Source: Mycobacterium sp. Aquia_216
GTDB taxonomy: Bacteria > Actinomycetota > Actinomycetes > Mycobacteriales > Mycobacteriaceae
NCBI RefSeq assembly: GCF_026723865.1
Contig: NZ_CP113529.1
Location: 4,526,001-4,590,000, forward strand
DNA: 64,000 nucleotides
Direction of reading: 5' to 3'
Made by a program: the position numbers and the translations under genes. Position 1 is the stretch's first letter; every line of letters begins with the position of its first letter. Below are positions 37,217-46,187 of the stretch, in pieces. The notes beneath the pieces are model-generated. The model did not search any database. It was not told the origin of the DNA and worked only from the letters and a program-made list of their open reading frames with translations.

Positions 37217-37573
37217 GTGACCGTCAAATTCATTGCCCTCATGCGGCGACCAGCGAGCATGACGCACGAACAGTTCATCGACTACCACCGCACGATCCAC
37301 GCCAAGACGTTCATGGCGGATCCGACGGTACAGCGCCTGTGCCGCAAGTACATTCAAAGCCACACCATCCCATCGGGACTGCGCGGATATCCCGATTCAA
37401 CCTTCGACGGTGTCACCGAGATCTGGTTCGACACACTCGAAGATTTCAACGAAGCATTCACCTCGGCTACCTACAACGCCAACATCCGCCCGGACGAGCA
37501 GAAGTTCATCGATCTGCCCAAGTCCGAAATCTTGCTAGCAGTGGAAAACCCCGTATGGAACCCCACGAACTAG
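37217..37573 (+). CDS. EthD domain protein
   Basis: A 118-residue ferredoxin-like fold protein starting at GTG 37217, 6 bases after GGAAGGAGA. The family pattern FIALMRRPASMTHEQFIDYHRTIHA and the C-terminal VTEIWFDTLEDFNEAF are clear. EthD proteins accompany oxidative degradation systems, for example ethyl tert-butyl ether, and some are dehydratases or decyclases. It heads a unit with a formaldehyde-dehydrogenase-like gene and an HbpS-like gene. Confidence 0.85.
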   Translation: MTVKFIALMRRPASMTHEQFIDYHRTIHAKTFMADPTVQRLCRKYIQSHTIPSGLRGYPDSTFDGVTEIWFDTLEDFNEAFTSATYNANIRPDEQKFIDLPKSEILLAVENPVWNPTN

Positions 37574-37595
37574 CCCACCCAGTTGCGCCCGCGCT

Positions 37596-37615
37596 GGCTG
37601 GGCCGCGGCCCAGCC
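37596..37615. promoter_or_regulatory. 20-bp perfect palindrome between EthD and dehydrogenase genes
   Basis: GGCTGGGCCGCGGCCCAGCC is its own reverse complement, with no spacer. It sits 22 bases after the EthD stop and 43 bases before the dehydrogenase start. It may be a regulator site, or form a hairpin that adjusts expression between the two genes. Confidence 0.55.
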
Positions 37616-37658
37616 GGGGTGCATGCACAGATGAAAGCCATCGAAAAAGGGGTAAGCC

Positions 37659-38861
37659 ATGAAAGCTGTTGTCTACGAGGGCCCTAAGGATGTGCGGGTC
37701 GAGGATGTACCCGACCCGACGATCCAGCATCCGACTGACGTGATCGTGCGGATCACCACCACAAACATCTGCGGCTCGGACCTGCACATGTACGAGGGCC
37801 GCACCGCATTGGATAGCGGACTGGTGCTCGGCCACGAAAACCTGGGCGAAGTGGTGGCGGTTGGGTCCGCTGTCGTCTCGGTCAAAGAGGGAGACCGGGT
37901 GTGCCTTCCGTTCAACATCAGCTGCGGCTTCTGTCGCAACTGCGAAGCGGGTCTGACGGCCTACTGCCTAACGACCAGCCCATCGCCCGACATGGCCGGG
38001 GCTGCGTACGGTTTCGCCGGAATGGGGCCCTACAACGGTGGACAGGCCGAATACCTGCGGGTGCCTTTTGGCGACTCCAACTGCCTCAAGCTTCCCGATG
38101 ACGCGGCGGAAAAAGAAAACGACTACGTCATGCTCTCGGACATCTTCCCGACAGGCTGGCACTGCACTGAGCTTGCCGGGATGCGCCCCGGTGACTCCGT
38201 GGTCGTCTACGGCGCCGGCCCGGTCGGACTGATGGCCGCCTATTCAGCCGTGATCAAGGGCGCGGGCAAGGTGATGATCGTCGACCGCCAACCGGACCGG
38301 CTCGAGCTGGCCGAGCAGATCGGCGTCATTGCGATCGACGACTCCAAAGGGCCCGCCGTGGAGCAGGTCCTCGATCACACCGATGGCAAGGGCGCCGACT
38401 GCGGCTGCGAGTGCATCGGTTATCAGGCACACGACCCGCAGGGCGACGAGGATCCGGCGATGGTGCTCAATGATCTTGTTAGAGCGGTGAAGTTCACCGG
38501 CGGGATAGGCGTGGTCGGCCTGTACCTGCCCGAAGACCCCGGCGCTTCTGACGACGACAAAGAGAAGGGACGCATCACCTTCGAGATGGGCGAGTTTTGG
38601 TTCAAGGGTCAACGGATGGCAACCGGTCAAGCCAATATCAAGCACTACAACCGCGCGCTCCGGGATCTGATCCACCATGGCAAGGCCAAGCCGTCGTGGA
38701 TCATCTCCCACCAATTACCACTCTCGGAAGCCCCGAATGCCTACCGGCATTTCGACGCGCGAGATAACGGCTGGACCAAGGTTGTGCTCAAGCCGCAACT
38801 CGTGAGCGGTGAGCAAAGCGGGAATACCTTGCCCGGCACGAAGAACGGTAGTGGGTTGTGA
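37659..38861 (+). CDS. Zinc-dependent dehydrogenase, glutathione-independent formaldehyde dehydrogenase type
   Basis: A 400-residue medium-chain dehydrogenase. Catalytic zinc ligands are Cys38 and His59 (GHENLGE); structural zinc Cys89, Cys92, Cys95 and Cys103 are all present. The Rossmann motif is VYGAGPVGLMAA. Length, the long insertion after residue ~255 (CIGYQAHDPQGDEDPAMVLN) and C-terminal pattern match the PFDH subgroup, which holds NAD tightly and dismutates or oxidises formaldehyde and other aldehydes. Its neighbours suggest detoxifying an aldehyde from a catabolic substrate. The stop overlaps the HbpS-like start by 4 bases. Confidence 0.9.
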   Translation: MKAVVYEGPKDVRVEDVPDPTIQHPTDVIVRITTTNICGSDLHMYEGRTALDSGLVLGHENLGEVVAVGSAVVSVKEGDRVCLPFNISCGFCRNCEAGLTAYCLTTSPSPDMAGAAYGFAGMGPYNGGQAEYLRVPFGDSNCLKLPDDAAEKENDYVMLSDIFPTGWHCTELAGMRPGDSVVVYGAGPVGLMAAYSAVIKGAGKVMIVDRQPDRLELAEQIGVIAIDDSKGPAVEQVLDHTDGKGADCGCECIGYQAHDPQGDEDPAMVLNDLVRAVKFTGGIGVVGLYLPEDPGASDDDKEKGRITFEMGEFWFKGQRMATGQANIKHYNRALRDLIHHGKAKPSWIISHQLPLSEAPNAYRHFDARDNGWTKVVLKPQLVSGEQSGNTLPGTKNGSGL

Positions 38862-39271
38862 CGCTACAGCAAGTGTCAGTCTCGCTGGCCGACGCGCAGC
38901 GAGTGATCGCTGCGGGGCAGGCCAAAGCGGAAGAGGCCGGCCAACCATCGAACATCGCTGTCGTCGACGCCGGCGGAAACCTAGTTGCCCATATCCGGAT
39001 GGACGGGGCATGGCTGGGCAGTGTTGATGTCTCGATCAACAAGGCGTTCACGGCCCGGGCCTTCGACACGTCCACGTGCGATTTAGCTCGCAATGCCGGT
39101 CCTGGCGGCCAATTCTTCGGCATCCACGCTTCCAACGGTGGCAGGGTGATGATCTTCGCCGGCGGGGTGCCGCTGCGCCAAGATGGCCGGGTAATAGGTG
39201 CCGTCGGTGTCAGTGGCGGCAGCGGCGAGCAGGACCAGGCCGTCGCCGAGGCCGCTGCAGCGGCACTGTGA
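38858..39271 (+). CDS. GlcG/HbpS family protein
   Basis: A 137-residue protein starting at GTG 38858. The family pattern NIAVVDAGGNLVAHIRMDGA and the final GAVGVSGGSGEQDQAVAEAA are complete. HbpS of Streptomyces binds haem and senses redox stress; GlcG-type relatives are encoded in many catabolic operons with unclear roles. Coupled to the dehydrogenase gene (ATGA-type overlap), it is the last gene of the unit, followed by a strong hairpin at 39305-39330. Confidence 0.88.
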   Translation: MTLQQVSVSLADAQRVIAAGQAKAEEAGQPSNIAVVDAGGNLVAHIRMDGAWLGSVDVSINKAFTARAFDTSTCDLARNAGPGGQFFGIHASNGGRVMIFAGGVPLRQDGRVIGAVGVSGGSGEQDQAVAEAAAAAL

Positions 39272-39304
39272 CCTTCTAGGCCGTGATCAGTGAGTGTGCG
39301 CGCT

Positions 39305-39330
39305 GTCCGTGGCGGTTTTGCGCCACGGAC
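39305..39330 (+). terminator. Hairpin terminator after the HbpS-like gene
   Basis: GTCCGTGGCG (39305-39314) and CGCCACGGAC (39321-39330) form a perfect 10-bp GC-rich stem with loop GTTTTG. It starts 33 bases after the HbpS stop and ends 96 bases before the sirtuin start. No T tract follows, as is common in mycobacteria. Confidence 0.75.
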
Positions 39331-39426
39331 GATCCATGCCGGCGCCATACTCTCCCGGATTGACTACCCCACGGTTCTCGGACCGCGTCGGCGTATTGCG
39401 CCGGTTAGATCCGTACTCTCGAATAC

Positions 39427-40272
39427 GTGACCGCGCGCCCTGAGTCTCCGGAGCTAGTCGCGCTATTGGCCGGACGCCGGATCGCGGTGCTGACGGGCGC
39501 GGGAATCTCCACCGACTCGGGCATTCCCGACTACCGGGGGCCTGATTCGCCGCCGAGCAACCCGATGACCATCCAACAGTTCACCTCGGATGCGGCATTC
39601 CGCCAGCGTTATTGGGCGCGCAACCACGTCGGCTGGCGGCACATGGCCGACACCCAACCCAATGCGGGGCACCGGGCGCTGGCCGCGCTGGAACACGCCG
39701 GGGTGGTGACCGGCGTGATCACCCAGAACGTCGACCTGCTGCACACCAAGGCGGGCAGCTCGAACGTGATCAATCTGCACGGCACCTACGCGCAGGTGAT
39801 CTGCTTGAGCTGCGGACACACCATGAGCCGCGCCGCACTGGCCGAAAAGCTCGAGGCACTGAACCCGGGATTCATCGAGCGCGCCGAGGCGATCGGTGGC
39901 TTGGCGGTGGCTCCAGACGCCGACGCCGTCGTCGCCGACACCATGTCGTTCCACTATCTCGACTGCCCACGTTGCGCCGGCATGCTCAAACCCGACATCG
40001 TTTACTTCGGTGAAAATGTTCCTAAAGGTATTGTGGCGCAGTCTTTTTCATTGGTCGATCAGGCAGAGGCGCTGCTGGTCGCGGGCTCGTCGCTGACCGT
40101 GTTCTCGGGCTACCGGTTCGTGCGGCATGCCGCGGCGCGCGGGATCCCGGTCGCCATCGTCAACCGCGGCCCCACCCGTGGCGATGACCTGGCCGCCGTC
40201 AAGCTCGACGGTGGGTGTTCCGAATTGCTGGTGCTGCTGTGCGACGAGCTGGCGCCGCTGGCATTGCGCTAG
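39427..40272 (+). CDS. Sir2 family NAD-dependent protein deacylase
   Basis: A 281-residue sirtuin. The NAD motif GAGIS is at 24-28, TQNVD at 99-103, catalytic His118 in LHGT. Zinc Cys126 and Cys129 (CLSCG) pair with a later CPRC. The GVQT..DYRGP region and the long insertion between the Cys pairs resemble class II (SIRT4-like) sirtuins. Possible activities are deacylation or ADP-ribosylation. The stop overlaps the convergent P450 stop by 4 bases. No partner acetyltransferase is adjacent. Confidence 0.92.
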   Translation: MTARPESPELVALLAGRRIAVLTGAGISTDSGIPDYRGPDSPPSNPMTIQQFTSDAAFRQRYWARNHVGWRHMADTQPNAGHRALAALEHAGVVTGVITQNVDLLHTKAGSSNVINLHGTYAQVICLSCGHTMSRAALAEKLEALNPGFIERAEAIGGLAVAPDADAVVADTMSFHYLDCPRCAGMLKPDIVYFGENVPKGIVAQSFSLVDQAEALLVAGSSLTVFSGYRFVRHAAARGIPVAIVNRGPTRGDDLAAVKLDGGCSELLVLLCDELAPLALR

Positions 40273-41537
40273 AACGTACAGGGCAGGCTGCGGACGGCGT
40301 GCACGAAATTGCCCGCCACATACGTCGCGTCGGTTGCCTGAATGTCGGGTAGCTGACTCAGCAGCTCACCGAAGATCGCACGCAGCTGCGCACGTGCCAC
40401 ATGCGCGCCGAGGCAGAAATGCAGTCCGCCGCCGCCGAAGCCGACGTGCGGATTGGGGCTGCGGCTCAGGTCGAATCGGTCCGGATGTTCGAACGCCTCG
40501 GTGTCCCAGTTGCCGGACGGATAGAACATCACCACCTTCTCCCCCGCCGCGATGGCCTGGCCGCCGAGCTCGAAATCGGTTGCCGCCGTGCGGCGGAAGG
40601 TCATGACGGGCGTCGCCCACCGCACGAACTCCTCGACCGCCGCGCCGATCCTGTTCTCGTAATCGGCCAGCAGCCAAGCCCTTTGGTCCGGGAAGTCGGT
40701 GAGGGCCTTCATGGTGTGGCTCATGGTCTGCCGTGTGGTGTCATTGCCGGCCACCGAGAGCAACACGAAGAAGGCGGCGACCTCCGCGTCGGTCAGCCGG
40801 TCACCGTCCACCTCCGCGTGCACCAGGCTGCTGATCAGGTCGTCGCCCGGGTTCTCGCGGCGTTCGGCGGCCAGCGTGCCGATGACCTGGTGCAGGTACA
40901 TCTGATGCTCGAAGATGACCTCCAGCGCCGGGCGCCCATTGAGGAAGTCGGGATCGGCCCACGACACCAGCGCGTCGGTGGCGTGGGCCATGCGCTCGCG
41001 CTCGGAATCCGGAATCCCCACCATGTCCGACAGCGTGCGGATGGGCAGTTCCTTGGCACAGTGATCGACGAAATCCGCACCGCTACCGGCATCGCGAAGC
41101 TCCTCGACGATGGCCTTGGCATTCGCCTGGATCGATTCCTCGATGCGGCGCACCTGCCGTGGCGTGAATGCGGCGTGGGCGAGCTTGCGCAACTTGGTGT
41201 GCCGGGGCGGGTCCATCGCCAGGAAGGATTGCGATGCCTCGAGCAGTTCCACCGGAATGCTCTCGAACATCACTCCCTTACCGGAGAGGAACACCTCGCT
41301 ATCGCGGCTGACCGCGACGATGTCCGCGCGCCGGGTCACCGCCCAGTAGCCAGGATCGTCGGGATCGGGCATCAACGAATCTTCGACCGGGGGATGCCAG
41401 CTCACCGGCCGCTCGGCCCGCAGCACGGCAAACGAGCGTTCTCGGTCGGCGGCCGTCGTCGACCAGAACGCCCGTGAGGACAGGTCAATCGCGTCGTAGG
41501 CACGAGGACGGCTGGACCGCCCGGTCAGCACTGCCAT
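40269..41537 (-). CDS. Cytochrome P450
   Basis: A 422-residue soluble bacterial P450. The I-helix oxygen-binding AGNDTT is at 263-268, the K-helix ExxR at 303-306, and the haem loop FGGGGLHFCLG at 367-377 with Cys375 as ligand. Substrate is unknown; length and motifs fit the CYP families that hydroxylate steroids or fatty acids in mycobacteria. No ferredoxin gene is adjacent. A TetR regulator gene is divergent, with a palindromic site between them. Confidence 0.96.
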   Translation of the reverse strand: MAVLTGRSSRPRAYDAIDLSSRAFWSTTAADRERSFAVLRAERPVSWHPPVEDSLMPDPDDPGYWAVTRRADIVAVSRDSEVFLSGKGVMFESIPVELLEASQSFLAMDPPRHTKLRKLAHAAFTPRQVRRIEESIQANAKAIVEELRDAGSGADFVDHCAKELPIRTLSDMVGIPDSERERMAHATDALVSWADPDFLNGRPALEVIFEHQMYLHQVIGTLAAERRENPGDDLISSLVHAEVDGDRLTDAEVAAFFVLLSVAGNDTTRQTMSHTMKALTDFPDQRAWLLADYENRIGAAVEEFVRWATPVMTFRRTAATDFELGGQAIAAGEKVVMFYPSGNWDTEAFEHPDRFDLSRSPNPHVGFGGGGLHFCLGAHVARAQLRAIFGELLSQLPDIQATDATYVAGNFVHAVRSLPCTF

Positions 41538-41590
41538 CGTTGGTCCTCCATCACCTGGTAGCCAGTCGTGAACTGTGTCGAACAGTATGC

Positions 41591-41607
41591 CTAGACGCTA
41601 TGTCTAG
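41591..41607. promoter_or_regulatory. Operator candidate between P450 and TetR genes
   Basis: CTAGAC (41591-41596) and GTCTAG (41602-41607) form a perfect 6-bp dyad with a 5-base centre. The site is 54 bases upstream of the P450 start and 34 bases upstream of the TetR start, fitting autoregulation and control of the P450. Confidence 0.6.
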
Positions 41608-41640
41608 TCAATATGTTGAATGGTCGGTTATGCTCGGACA

Positions 41641-42291
41641 ATGCCGTCGGTCACCCGCAAACCGCAGCCCAGGCGGGAGTCCACGCGCCAGCAGCGGCGC
41701 GAGGAGATGGAGCGCCGGCTGCTCGACGCCACCGAGCGCCTGATGCACGGCGGGTCTAGTTTCACCGAGCTCAGCGTGGACCGGCTATCGACCGAGGCCG
41801 GTATCTCGCGGGCGAGCTTCTACATCTATTTCGAGGACAAGGGCCATCTGCTGCGCCGGCTCGCCGGCCAGGTGTTCGCCGATCTGGCCGAGAGCGCGAA
41901 TCGCTGGTGGAGCGTGGCGGGGCGGCACGATCCCGCCGACGTGCGCGCGGCAATGACGGGCCTCGTCGCCAGCTATCGCCGCCATCAGCCGGTGCTCGTC
42001 GCACTGAACGAAATGGCCGCCTACGACCCGGTGGTTGGCGCGACATACCGCAATCTGTTGACCGCGATCACCGCGCGCCTGACCCGGGTGATCGAAGACG
42101 GCCAGTCCGACGGCTCGATCCGCCCGGAATTACCCGCTGCCAGCACGGCCAGCGCGCTGACCTGGATGGCCGAGCGGGCATGCCAGCAGAATCTGCCGGG
42201 GGCGCCGGACTCCTACGATGCCGAACTGGCCACAACGTTGGCCGAAATCATCTGGGCCACTTTGTATCTCAGGCCGCAGTCGGCGGGCTGA
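41641..42291 (+). CDS. TetR family regulator, divergent from P450
   Basis: A 216-residue TetR protein. The ATG at 41641 (MPSVTRKPQPRRES) is preferred over one 21 bases upstream. The HTH spans ~45-65 (FTELSVDRLSTEAGISRASFYIYF). The C-terminal part is the usual helical ligand domain, similar to the EthR-like group. The divergent layout and CTAGAC dyad support repression of the P450 gene. The end of the gene is 5 bases from the convergent proB stop. Confidence 0.93.
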   Translation: MPSVTRKPQPRRESTRQQRREEMERRLLDATERLMHGGSSFTELSVDRLSTEAGISRASFYIYFEDKGHLLRRLAGQVFADLAESANRWWSVAGRHDPADVRAAMTGLVASYRRHQPVLVALNEMAAYDPVVGATYRNLLTAITARLTRVIEDGQSDGSIRPELPAASTASALTWMAERACQQNLPGAPDSYDAELATTLAEIIWATLYLRPQSAG

Positions 42292-42295
42292 CACG

Positions 42296-43399
42296 TCAGA
42301 CCGCGACCAGGTCGTCGGCATGCACCGCGGGCCGGCGCAGCTCGTCGGGCAGCTCGGAGGTGGACCGGCCCATCATGGTCGCGAGTTCGGCGGCGTCGTA
42401 GGCGACCACGCCACGAGCCACCACCGTCGCGTCGGGTCCGCTCAGTTCGACGACGTCTCCGGCGTAGAACCGGCCCGACACCGCGCTGATGCCCGCGGCC
42501 AGCAGCGAGCGGCGTTGCTGCACCACCGCGCGCACCGCCCCCGCATCGAGGCTCAGCGAGCCGGTGGCCTCGGCGGCGTAACGCACCCAGAAGCGGCGGG
42601 CCGACATCCGCACGGGCCGGGCGGCGAACACCGTGCCCGACGAGGCGTCGGTGAGCGCCGTCGCGGCATCCGAAGCCGCGGCCAGCAGCACCGGCACGCC
42701 GGCGTCGGCGGCCAGCAGCGCCGAGGACATCTTTGACGCCATTCCCCCGGTGCCCAGTGCGCTTCCCGGGCCGGCCACCACGCCAACGAGATCCGACGAC
42801 GCGGCCACCTCGGGAATGAAGCGTGCGCCCTTGGTCTTTCGCGGATCAGTGTCGTAGAGCCCGTCGATGTCGGAGAGCAGCACCAGGGCCTCGGCGCCCA
42901 CCAGGTGAGCCACCAGCGCCGAAAGTCGGTCGTTGTCGCCGAACCGGATCTCGTTGGTAGCCACGGTGTCGTTTTCGTTGACGATCGCCACCGCGTGCAG
43001 CGCGCGCAGTCGGTCCAGGGTGCGCTGCGCGTTGGTGTGCTGGGCCCGCATCGAAATGTCGTGCGCGCTCAGCAGCACCTGCCCGACCGTGCGGCTATAC
43101 CGGGAAAACGCGGCACTCCACGCGTTCACCAGCGCGACCTGGCCGACGCTCGCCGCGGCTTGCTTGGTCGCCAAATCCTTTGGCCGACGGGATAATCCGA
43201 GCGGCTCGATACCGGCGGCGATGGCACCCGAGGACACGATGACGACATCGGTGCCCGCCTTCATCCGAGCCTCGATCGCATCGGCCAGGCCGGCCAGTCG
43301 GCCCCCGTCGAACACGCCGGACGACGTGGTCAGCGCGTTGGTCCCGATCTTGACGACCAGACTGCGCGCGGTGCGGATGGCGTCGCGGTGGGCGCTCAC
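42296..43399 (-). CDS. proB: Glutamate 5-kinase
   Basis: A 367-residue enzyme with an N-terminal amino-acid kinase domain ([37 protein letters not shown]) and a C-terminal PUA domain (~285-360). ProB phosphorylates glutamate in the first step of proline synthesis, feeding ProA (14524-15771). It overlaps the obgE stop by 4 bases, the order of Rv2439c-Rv2440c. Confidence 0.97.
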   Translation of the reverse strand: MSAHRDAIRTARSLVVKIGTNALTTSSGVFDGGRLAGLADAIEARMKAGTDVVIVSSGAIAAGIEPLGLSRRPKDLATKQAAASVGQVALVNAWSAAFSRYSRTVGQVLLSAHDISMRAQHTNAQRTLDRLRALHAVAIVNENDTVATNEIRFGDNDRLSALVAHLVGAEALVLLSDIDGLYDTDPRKTKGARFIPEVAASSDLVGVVAGPGSALGTGGMASKMSSALLAADAGVPVLLAAASDAATALTDASSGTVFAARPVRMSARRFWVRYAAEATGSLSLDAGAVRAVVQQRRSLLAAGISAVSGRFYAGDVVELSGPDATVVARGVVAYDAAELATMMGRSTSELPDELRRPAVHADDLVAV

Positions 43400-44838
43400 A
43401 ACTCGTCTCCGCGTTCGCGGCGCCGGCGCCGCGCGGCCTTGCGCTCGTCGGCACCGACGCGCTCGGTGCGTTCCAGCCGCGCGTCGGTGCCCCGGCCGGT
43501 CAATGGAACCTGAACGCCCGCAGGCGTTTGCGGCTCCCAGTCGAATGTCATCTCGCCGATGGTCACCGCGCAGCCGGGTTGCGCGCCCAACCGCAGCAGC
43601 TCCTCCTCGACGCCGAGGCGCGCCAGGCGGTCGGCGAGATAGCCCACCGCTTCGTCGTTGTCGAAGTTCGTCTGGCCGATCCAGCGCTCGGGGCGTGCCC
43701 CGGTGACGACGAAGCCGCCCTCGCCGTCGGACTCGACGGTGAAACCGCTGTCGTCGACGGGCACCGGACGGATCACCGGGCGTCGCGCTACCGGGGCAGG
43801 GCGAGCCGCGTTGTACTCCGAAATCATCTTCCAGAGCCCAAAGATCAACGGCTGCACGCCTTCCCGGGTTGCCGTCGACACCAGGAATACTGGCCAGCCA
43901 CGCGCGGCGATCTCGTCGCGGACGAACTCGGCGAGCTCACGCGCCTCCGGCACGTCAATCTTGTTGAGCACCACCGCCCGTGGCCGCTCGGCCAGGTCGA
44001 CCAGCGCCGCGTCCCCCTGCAAGGTGGGCGTATATGCGGCGAGTTCGGCTTCCAGCGCATCGATGTCGGAGATCGGGTCGCGACCGGGATCGGCAGTGGC
44101 GCAGTCGACGACATGCACCAGCACCGCGCAGCGCTCGATATGCCTCAGGAAATCGAGCCCCAGGCCGCGGCCCTCGGAAGCACCCGGGATCAAACCGGGG
44201 ACGTCGGCGACGGTGAACGATTGCTCGCCGGCCGAGACGACACCCAGATTGGGAACCAGCGTGGTGAACGGATAGTCCGCGACCTTGGGTTTTGCCGCCG
44301 AAATCACCGATACCAGCGACGATTTCCCCGCAGACGGAAAACCGACCAGCCCGGCGTCGGCGACGGTCTTGAGCTCGAGAGTGAGGTCGCGAGTCTGGCC
44401 GGGCTCACCCAGCAGTGCAAAGCCGGGGGCCTTACGGGCACGGGACGCGAGCGCCGCGTTGCCCAGACCCCCGCGGCCGCCTGCGGCGGCTTCGAAGCGG
44501 GTGCCCACACCGACCAAATCGGCCAGCAGCCGACCATTTTCGTCCAGCACGACGGTGCCGTCAGGGACCTTGACTTCCAGGTCCGCACCGGCGGCGCCGT
44601 CACGGTTGCTGCCCATCCCCTGCTTGCCCGCGGGCGCGGTGACATGCGGACGGAAATGGAAGTCCAGCAGCGTGTGTACGGCGGAGTCAACGACGAAGAC
44701 GATGCTGCCGCCGCGACCGCCATTGCCACCGTCGGGGCCGCCGAGCGGCTTGAACTTCTCGCGATGGACAGACGCGCAGCCGTTACCGCCGGAACCCGCC
44801 CGCGCGTGGATGACGACCCGATCGACAAACCGAGGCAT
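43396..44838 (-). CDS. obgE: Obg family GTPase
   Basis: A 480-residue Obg protein. The N-terminal Gly-rich Obg domain (~2-160: [12 protein letters not shown]) precedes the G domain, with P-loop [18 protein letters not shown] and NKID motifs. The C-terminal OCT domain follows, with a basic tail ([11 protein letters not shown]). Obg links GTP/ppGpp levels to 50S ribosome assembly. It is in an operon with rplU and rpmA upstream, with gaps of about 45 bases. Confidence 0.97.
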   Translation of the reverse strand: MPRFVDRVVIHARAGSGGNGCASVHREKFKPLGGPDGGNGGRGGSIVFVVDSAVHTLLDFHFRPHVTAPAGKQGMGSNRDGAAGADLEVKVPDGTVVLDENGRLLADLVGVGTRFEAAAGGRGGLGNAALASRARKAPGFALLGEPGQTRDLTLELKTVADAGLVGFPSAGKSSLVSVISAAKPKVADYPFTTLVPNLGVVSAGEQSFTVADVPGLIPGASEGRGLGLDFLRHIERCAVLVHVVDCATADPGRDPISDIDALEAELAAYTPTLQGDAALVDLAERPRAVVLNKIDVPEARELAEFVRDEIAARGWPVFLVSTATREGVQPLIFGLWKMISEYNAARPAPVARRPVIRPVPVDDSGFTVESDGEGGFVVTGARPERWIGQTNFDNDEAVGYLADRLARLGVEEELLRLGAQPGCAVTIGEMTFDWEPQTPAGVQVPLTGRGTDARLERTERVGADERKAARRRRRERGDEL

Positions 44839-44880
44839 CGGGGCTCCCCTTAATCACGGGTGAATGCGCACCCGCGACGC

Positions 44881-45147
44881 TCAGTCGGCGGTCTGGCCGG
44901 CCGCGACGATGTTGACGGTCTTACGCCCGCGCTTGAGACCGAACTCCACGGCGCCGGCTTCCTTGGCGAACAACGTGTCGTCGCCGCCACGGCCCACGTT
45001 GGTGCCGGGGTGGAACTTGGTGCCACGCTGGCGAACGATGATCTCGCCGGCCTTGACGACCTGGCCGCCGAACCGCTTGACGCCGAGCCGCTGGGCGGCG
45101 GAGTCGCGACCGTTGCGCGAGCTGGAAGCGCCCTTCTTGTGTGCCAT
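44881..45147 (-). CDS. rpmA: 50S ribosomal protein L27
   Basis: An 88-residue basic protein with the L27 start [16 protein letters not shown] and the [20 protein letters not shown] segment. There is no Firmicutes-type N-terminal pro-extension. The gene sits between rplU and obgE as in nearly all bacteria. Confidence 0.98.
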   Translation of the reverse strand: MAHKKGASSSRNGRDSAAQRLGVKRFGGQVVKAGEIIVRQRGTKFHPGTNVGRGGDDTLFAKEAGAVEFGLKRGRKTVNIVAAGQTAD

Positions 45148-45194
45148 CTTGTTGGTCTCCGCTCAGTATTGTCTGTTCTTCGCCTGGTGGCTCA

Positions 45195-45506
45195 TCACTT
45201 GATTCCGGTGACCTTCAGGACCGTCAGCTGCTGACGGTGCCCCTGACGCTTGTGGTAGCCGGTCTTGTTCTTGAACTTGTGGATACGGATCTTCGGACCC
45301 TTGGTGTGCTCGAGCACCTCGCCGGTCACCGCGACCTTGGCCAGCGCCTGCGCGTCGGTGGTGACGGTGGCACCGTCAACCACGAGCGCGACCGGCAGCG
45401 ACACCTTGGCTCCGGGGTCCGATTCGAGCTTCTCGACCTTGACGACGTCACCAACGGCGACCTTGTACTGCTTGCCACCGGTCTTGACGATTGCGTAGGT
45501 CGCCAT
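45195..45506 (-). CDS. rplU: 50S ribosomal protein L21
   Basis: A 103-residue L21. The ATG at 45506 ([16 protein letters not shown]) is chosen because it is the conserved family start; an extension of 14 residues upstream is not conserved-looking. The C-terminal [18 protein letters not shown] is typical. It is the first gene of rplU-rpmA-obgE-proB. The 640-base region upstream holds the promoter. Confidence 0.98.
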   Translation of the reverse strand: MATYAIVKTGGKQYKVAVGDVVKVEKLESDPGAKVSLPVALVVDGATVTTDAQALAKVAVTGEVLEHTKGPKIRIHKFKNKTGYHKRQGHRQQLTVLKVTGIK

Positions 45507-45548
45507 CGTTGCTCCTGCCTCTTCCTCACGTCTTCCGCGCGCGTGCAA

Positions 45549-46187
45549 GCTGCGATGCGCGTGCTGGGTCTGGGTTGCGGGTCTGCGCCGGTTGCCCGGG
45601 AGTCCCGCTGTCGTCGGCCGAAGTCAGCCGCCCGGCTTGACGACAACTGTCCAAGGGTACGTGACCAGCGGCTACAGGGTCAAACCGGCACTGTGGGCGG
45701 CCGCCGGTCAGTTTGAATGGCCCCCCTCACGTTATTTCAGCAGGCGCTGTGCGGCCGCGCGCAGGTCCAGCCACCGCCAGCGCCACCTCCCACACCCACT
45801 ACCGCGAGCGGAAGATAAACGCACCCAGCCGTCAACTACACGCCCGCCGGCAGCGTCGGCCCTCCATCCCGTCCAGCCAAACTGGCACCGTTCCGACCAG
45901 CAGCATCACAGTCGGGACCGACACGCGCATGGTCGTCGATAGCGGCTCGGGTCTGCTGCACGAATAGGTGATAGTTCCCTCACGCGGCCTCAGTGGTTCC
46001 TCGACTGCCAGGATCCGAAAGACTCTGCGGTCGCCATTGTTGAGTGGTGCCGCGAGATCGGCAACGCGGTACCACTACGCCCATATGTGAAGCGAGAGAT
46101 TATGCCCGGAAATCTACAGGGATCCCCTCGGCGAGCTGACCATGATCGACGAGCCCGAGGACGAGCGGCGCCAGGTGCTGACTCCGG
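45549..46187. other. Non-coding gap between rplU and rne
   Basis: About 640 bases without a supportable gene. Open frames here are proline- and arginine-rich in all readings and lack ribosome-binding sites. In M. tuberculosis this gap holds dctA, which is absent here. The part near 45507-45700 should contain the rplU promoter. A hairpin at 46043-46076 is listed separately. Nothing else is recognised. Confidence 0.7.
46043..46076 (-). terminator. Hairpin downstream of rne
   Basis: AGTGGTGCCGCG (46043-46054) and CGCGGTACCACT (46065-46076) pair at 11 of 12 positions with a 10-base loop. It lies 112 bases beyond the rne stop codon, in the direction of rne transcription, and would separate rne from rplU. 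No T tract is seen. Confidence 0.45.

Noticed and set aside
45592..45967. Open frames in the rplU-rne gap
   Set aside because: They are Arg/Pro/Ser-rich in every frame, lack ribosome-binding sites and look like normal GC-rich non-coding sequence.
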